DNA of 15,061 nt, from assembly GCA_002297505.1 (NCBI GenBank), contig DBLQ01000124.1:1-15061 (forward strand), given 5' to 3'. This stretch comes from Flavobacteriales bacterium UBA720 (lineage in GTDB: Bacteria > Bacteroidota > Bacteroidia > Flavobacteriales > Weeksellaceae). Positions 12,512 through 15,061 of this stretch are shown here, in pieces (within the stretch, counting starts at the first letter, position 1; the number at the start of each line of letters is the position of its first letter). The translations under genes were made by a program, and so were the position numbers. The notes under the pieces were generated by a model. It did not search any database. It was not told where the DNA came from and saw only the letters and a list, made by a program, of their open reading frames with translations.

Positions 12512-14959
12512 TTGACAACATTCGAAAATACCGACGGCTACAAAATCATTCAAAACTGGATGAGTGATAAAGGTATTTCACCTTTTAAATTTCAGGTTCA
12601 GACGTGGCAGAAATTCGGGAATGGCTACAGCGGAATGGTGGTTGCACCCACCGGATTTGGAAAAACCTATTCCGTTTTCTTAGCTTTGATTTCAGATTTT
12701 CTTTCCAATCCGGACAAATATAAAAGTGGCCTGAAAATGATCTGGATCACACCGCTCCGTTCGCTTTCGAAAGATATTGCCAAGGCAATGCAGGAAGCTA
12801 TTGATGAGATCGGTCTGGACTGGACCGTCGGTGTCAGAAATGGCGATACCGATCCGAAAGTCCGGCAACAGCAGGTCAAGATGATGCCCGAGATTTTGGT
12901 CGCCACGCCGGAAAGTTTGCAGCTTTTGCTGGGACAGAAAAATCATCAGCGTTTTTTCAACAGCCTGCACACGATTGTGGTTGATGAATGGCACGAATTG
13001 CTGGGTTCCAAACGTGGCGTTTTGGTGGAACTGGGAATTTCACAATTGAAATATTACGTCCCGAAACTGAAAATTTGGGGCATCACGGCAACCATCGGAA
13101 ACCTTGACGAAGCGATGGAAGTTCTGATTCCGTACAACATCAAAAAAACCAAAGTTACCGCCAAAGAGCATAAGAAAATCGAGATTCTGTCGGTATTTCC
13201 GGACGAAGTGGAGATTCTTCCGTGGGCAGGACATCTCGGACAGAAACTGGCAGATAATGTTGTTCCCATTATTTTGGAATCGCAGTCTACCATTGTTTTT
13301 ACCAATACCAGAAGCCAGAGCGAGATGTGGTATCAGCTGTTGCTGAATGCTTATCCGGATTTTGCCGGTCAAATCGCCATTCACCACAGTTCGATTGATG
13401 CGGAATTGAGAATTTGGATCGAAGAAAACCTCAGTTCCGGAAAACTGAAAGTCGTAGTTTCAACGTCATCTTTGGATTTGGGAATTGATTTTAAACCGGT
13501 TGATACGGTGATTCAAATTGGTTCGGCAAAAGGTGTTGCGAGGTTTTTACAACGTGCCGGACGAAGCGGTCACTCCCCTTTTGAAACTTCGAAAATCTAT
13601 TGTGTTCCGACCCATTCTTTGGAATTAATCGAGGTTTCTGCTCTGAAAGAAGCCGTCAAACAAAATGTGATTGAGCCCCGTGAACCTCAGGTGTTATGCT
13701 TTGATGTTTTGGTTCAGTTTCTGATGACTCTGGCCATTGGCGACGGATTTTATCCCGACGAAGTTTACGAACGAATTAAGCAGGTGTACGCTTTTCAGGA
13801 AATCCGTGACGAGGAATGGCGCGGAATGATCGACTTTCTTACCATTGGCGGAAGCGCGCTCAAAAGCTATGAAGAATATCACAAAGTTGTGGTCATGGAA
13901 GATGGCCTGCACAAAGTGACTTCCCGAAAGATTGCAATGCTACACCGGATGAATATGGGTGCGATTGTGAGCGATGCGATGCTGAAAGTAAAATTCATTT
14001 CCGGCGGCTATATCGGAATGGTGGAAGAATATTTTATTTCGAGATTAAAAAAAGAAGAAAAGTTCATTCTGGCGGGAAGGGTTCTGGAAGTGGCGATGAT
14101 CAAAGATATGACGGTTTTCGTTCGGGCTTCGAAAGGAAAAGCGCAGGCGCCAAGTTATCTGGGAGGAAGATTGCCTTTAAGTTCAAATTTAGGTCATTTT
14201 TTAAGAGAAAAACTTTCCGGAGCACTCAATCCGAAAGCATCTGAAGAAGAACTGAAGTTTCTGCATCCGTTGCTGGTCAATCAGGAAGAGCGTTCGCATA
14301 TTCCCAAAGATGATGAGTTTCTGGTGGAAATGATCAAAAACCGCGAAGGCTACCATCTGTTTATGTATCCCTTCGAAGGGCGTCTGGTTCACGAAGTGAT
14401 GGCCGCCCTGATTGCTTACCGTATCTCGAAACTGGCTCCCATCTCCTTTTCTATGGCGATGAACGACTACGGATTTGAACTGTTCAGTGATAAAGAAATT
14501 CCTTTGAAGGAGGACAATTTAGATAAAATCTTAACGAGAGAAAACCTGATGACCGACGTGATCTCCAGCATCAATGCCGCTGAAATGGCGAGCCGGAAAT
14601 TCCGGGATATTGCGGTGATTTCCGGGATGGTCGTTCAGAATTTTCCCGGACAACAGCGCTCCAACAAATCTCTGCAAAGCTCCGCCGGCTTGATCTTCAA
14701 AGTCCTGGAAGAGCACGATCCCAACCATTTTCTTGTGCGCCAGGCCTATACCGAGGTTTTCAATATGCAGCTGCAGGAACAGCGCTTGGTGGAAGCTTTC
14801 AAAAGAATTGAAAAATCGAAAATTATTTTGAAATTCGCTAATTCTTTTACTCCATTAAGTTTCCCTATAAAGGTTGACAGTTTGAGGCAGACTTTGACGA
14901 GCGAAGATTTGGATGCGAGAATTCAGAAGTTGATTCAACAGGCTAAGAAATTGAAGTAA
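12512..14959 (+). CDS. Lhr-Core-type ATP-dependent 3'-5' DNA helicase
   Basis: Lhr-Core enzymes are superfamily 2 helicases that move 3' to 5' on single-stranded DNA and unwind duplexes, preferring RNA:DNA hybrids in characterised members. The 815-residue length fits Lhr-Core, not full-length Lhr of about 1500. Motifs seen: Walker A APTGFGKT with K51, TPLRSLSKD (Ia), ATPESLQ, DEWH box D158-H161, ITATIGN (III), FTNTRSQSE (IV), STSSLDLGIDF (V) and QRAGRSGH 347-354 (VI). The rest matches the winged-helix and Lhr-specific domains, including the family stretch KGKAQAPSYLGGRLPLS. Start is TTG at 12512; an in-frame TAA at 12506-12508 excludes upstream starts, and the first ATG (residue 17) would remove part of the N-terminal helicase region. 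The metallophosphoesterase gene follows after four bases, so those two are surely cotranscribed. Confidence 0.95.
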   Translation: MTTFENTDGYKIIQNWMSDKGISPFKFQVQTWQKFGNGYSGMVVAPTGFGKTYSVFLALISDFLSNPDKYKSGLKMIWITPLRSLSKDIAKAMQEAIDEIGLDWTVGVRNGDTDPKVRQQQVKMMPEILVATPESLQLLLGQKNHQRFFNSLHTIVVDEWHELLGSKRGVLVELGISQLKYYVPKLKIWGITATIGNLDEAMEVLIPYNIKKTKVTAKEHKKIEILSVFPDEVEILPWAGHLGQKLADNVVPIILESQSTIVFTNTRSQSEMWYQLLLNAYPDFAGQIAIHHSSIDAELRIWIEENLSSGKLKVVVSTSSLDLGIDFKPVDTVIQIGSAKGVARFLQRAGRSGHSPFETSKIYCVPTHSLELIEVSALKEAVKQNVIEPREPQVLCFDVLVQFLMTLAIGDGFYPDEVYERIKQVYAFQEIRDEEWRGMIDFLTIGGSALKSYEEYHKVVVMEDGLHKVTSRKIAMLHRMNMGAIVSDAMLKVKFISGGYIGMVEEYFISRLKKEEKFILAGRVLEVAMIKDMTVFVRASKGKAQAPSYLGGRLPLSSNLGHFLREKLSGALNPKASEEELKFLHPLLVNQEERSHIPKDDEFLVEMIKNREGYHLFMYPFEGRLVHEVMAALIAYRISKLAPISFSMAMNDYGFELFSDKEIPLKEDNLDKILTRENLMTDVISSINAAEMASRKFRDIAVISGMVVQNFPGQQRSNKSLQSSAGLIFKVLEEHDPNHFLVRQAYTEVFNMQLQEQRLVEAFKRIEKSKIILKFANSFTPLSFPIKVDSLRQTLTSEDLDARIQKLIQQAKKLK

Positions 14960-14963
14960 TTAA

Positions 14964-15061
14964 ATGAAAATAGTAACAAAAAATATCAATATCCAAAACG
15001 AAGTTTTCACCTTAACCAATCAGCGGGCATTGTTCTGGAAGAAAGAAAAAGCTTTGATTCT
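14964..15061 (+). CDS. Metallophosphoesterase of the Lhr-Core cluster (MPE), 5' part only
   Basis: ATG at 14964 opens a frame that runs off the window after 32 complete codons and two bases. The visible peptide (MKIVTKNINIQNEVFTLTNQ then RALFWKKEKALIL) has the RALxWxxExALIL segment that precedes the metal-binding DLHxGK motif in the MPE nuclease of the Lhr-Core/LigB/Exo cluster. The catalytic residues themselves are beyond the window. Position, four bases after lhr, supports the call. In characterised clusters this protein is a manganese-dependent DNA nuclease. Confidence 0.8.
   Translation, partial: MKIVTKNINIQNEVFTLTNQRALFWKKEKALI

Noticed and set aside
12321..12521. 66-codon minus-strand frame in the ligase-helicase gap
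   Set aside because: It is contained in the nested palindrome and has no recognisable protein features.

Overview
The window comes from a member of the Bacteroidota, most likely a flavobacterium of the Chryseobacterium/Weeksellaceae type. The pointers are moderate-to-low GC, tRNA genes without an encoded CCA end, a TAnnTTTG-type -7 promoter element before uvrA, almost no Shine-Dalgarno sequences, and protein sequences of flavobacterial style. This placement is by recognition; no search was run.

Layout. Bases 1-260 hold the end of a tRNA cluster (the 3' end of a probable tRNA-Ser, then tRNA-Pro(TGG) and tRNA-Arg(TCT)) closed by a terminator. Next come uvrA (394-3183, nucleotide excision repair) with its own terminator, and an AT-rich gene for a secreted S41-family peptidase (3325-4752). 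The gap 4753-5023 has no convincing protein gene. It holds two perfect DnaA-box sequences in inverted orientation and a possible short orphan transcript ending in a terminator. On the minus strand, 8574 down to 5024 encodes a bacterial non-homologous end-joining pair, Ku and LigD. LigD has the Pseudomonas-like domain order phosphoesterase-ligase-polymerase, but its reading frame is broken at a run of ten A. One extra A would restore a single 848-residue protein. The ku-ligD gap is filled with two arrays of 7-base tandem repeats.

Divergently from ku, on the plus strand, lie a pyridoxamine-phosphate-oxidase-like stress protein and then a second repair cluster: a metallo-beta-lactamase-fold exonuclease (Exo), an ATP-dependent DNA ligase (LigB type), an Lhr-Core helicase, and the first 33 codons of a metallophosphoesterase (MPE) cut by the window end. 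Exo, LigB, Lhr-Core and MPE are a known bacterial repair gene cluster. Here the exo-ligB and ligB-lhr junctions are occupied by palindromic, probably dispersed, repeats, while lhr and mpe are 4 bases apart.

Taken together, this is a DNA-repair island: UvrA for bulky lesions, Ku-LigD for double-strand breaks, and the Lhr-Core/LigB/Exo/MPE set, with two ATP-dependent ligases about 4 kb apart. The least ordinary points are the split LigD frame, the heptamer arrays inside the NHEJ operon, the palindromic repeats between repair genes, a UvrA that lacks two zinc-ligand pairs usually present, and the inverted DnaA boxes.
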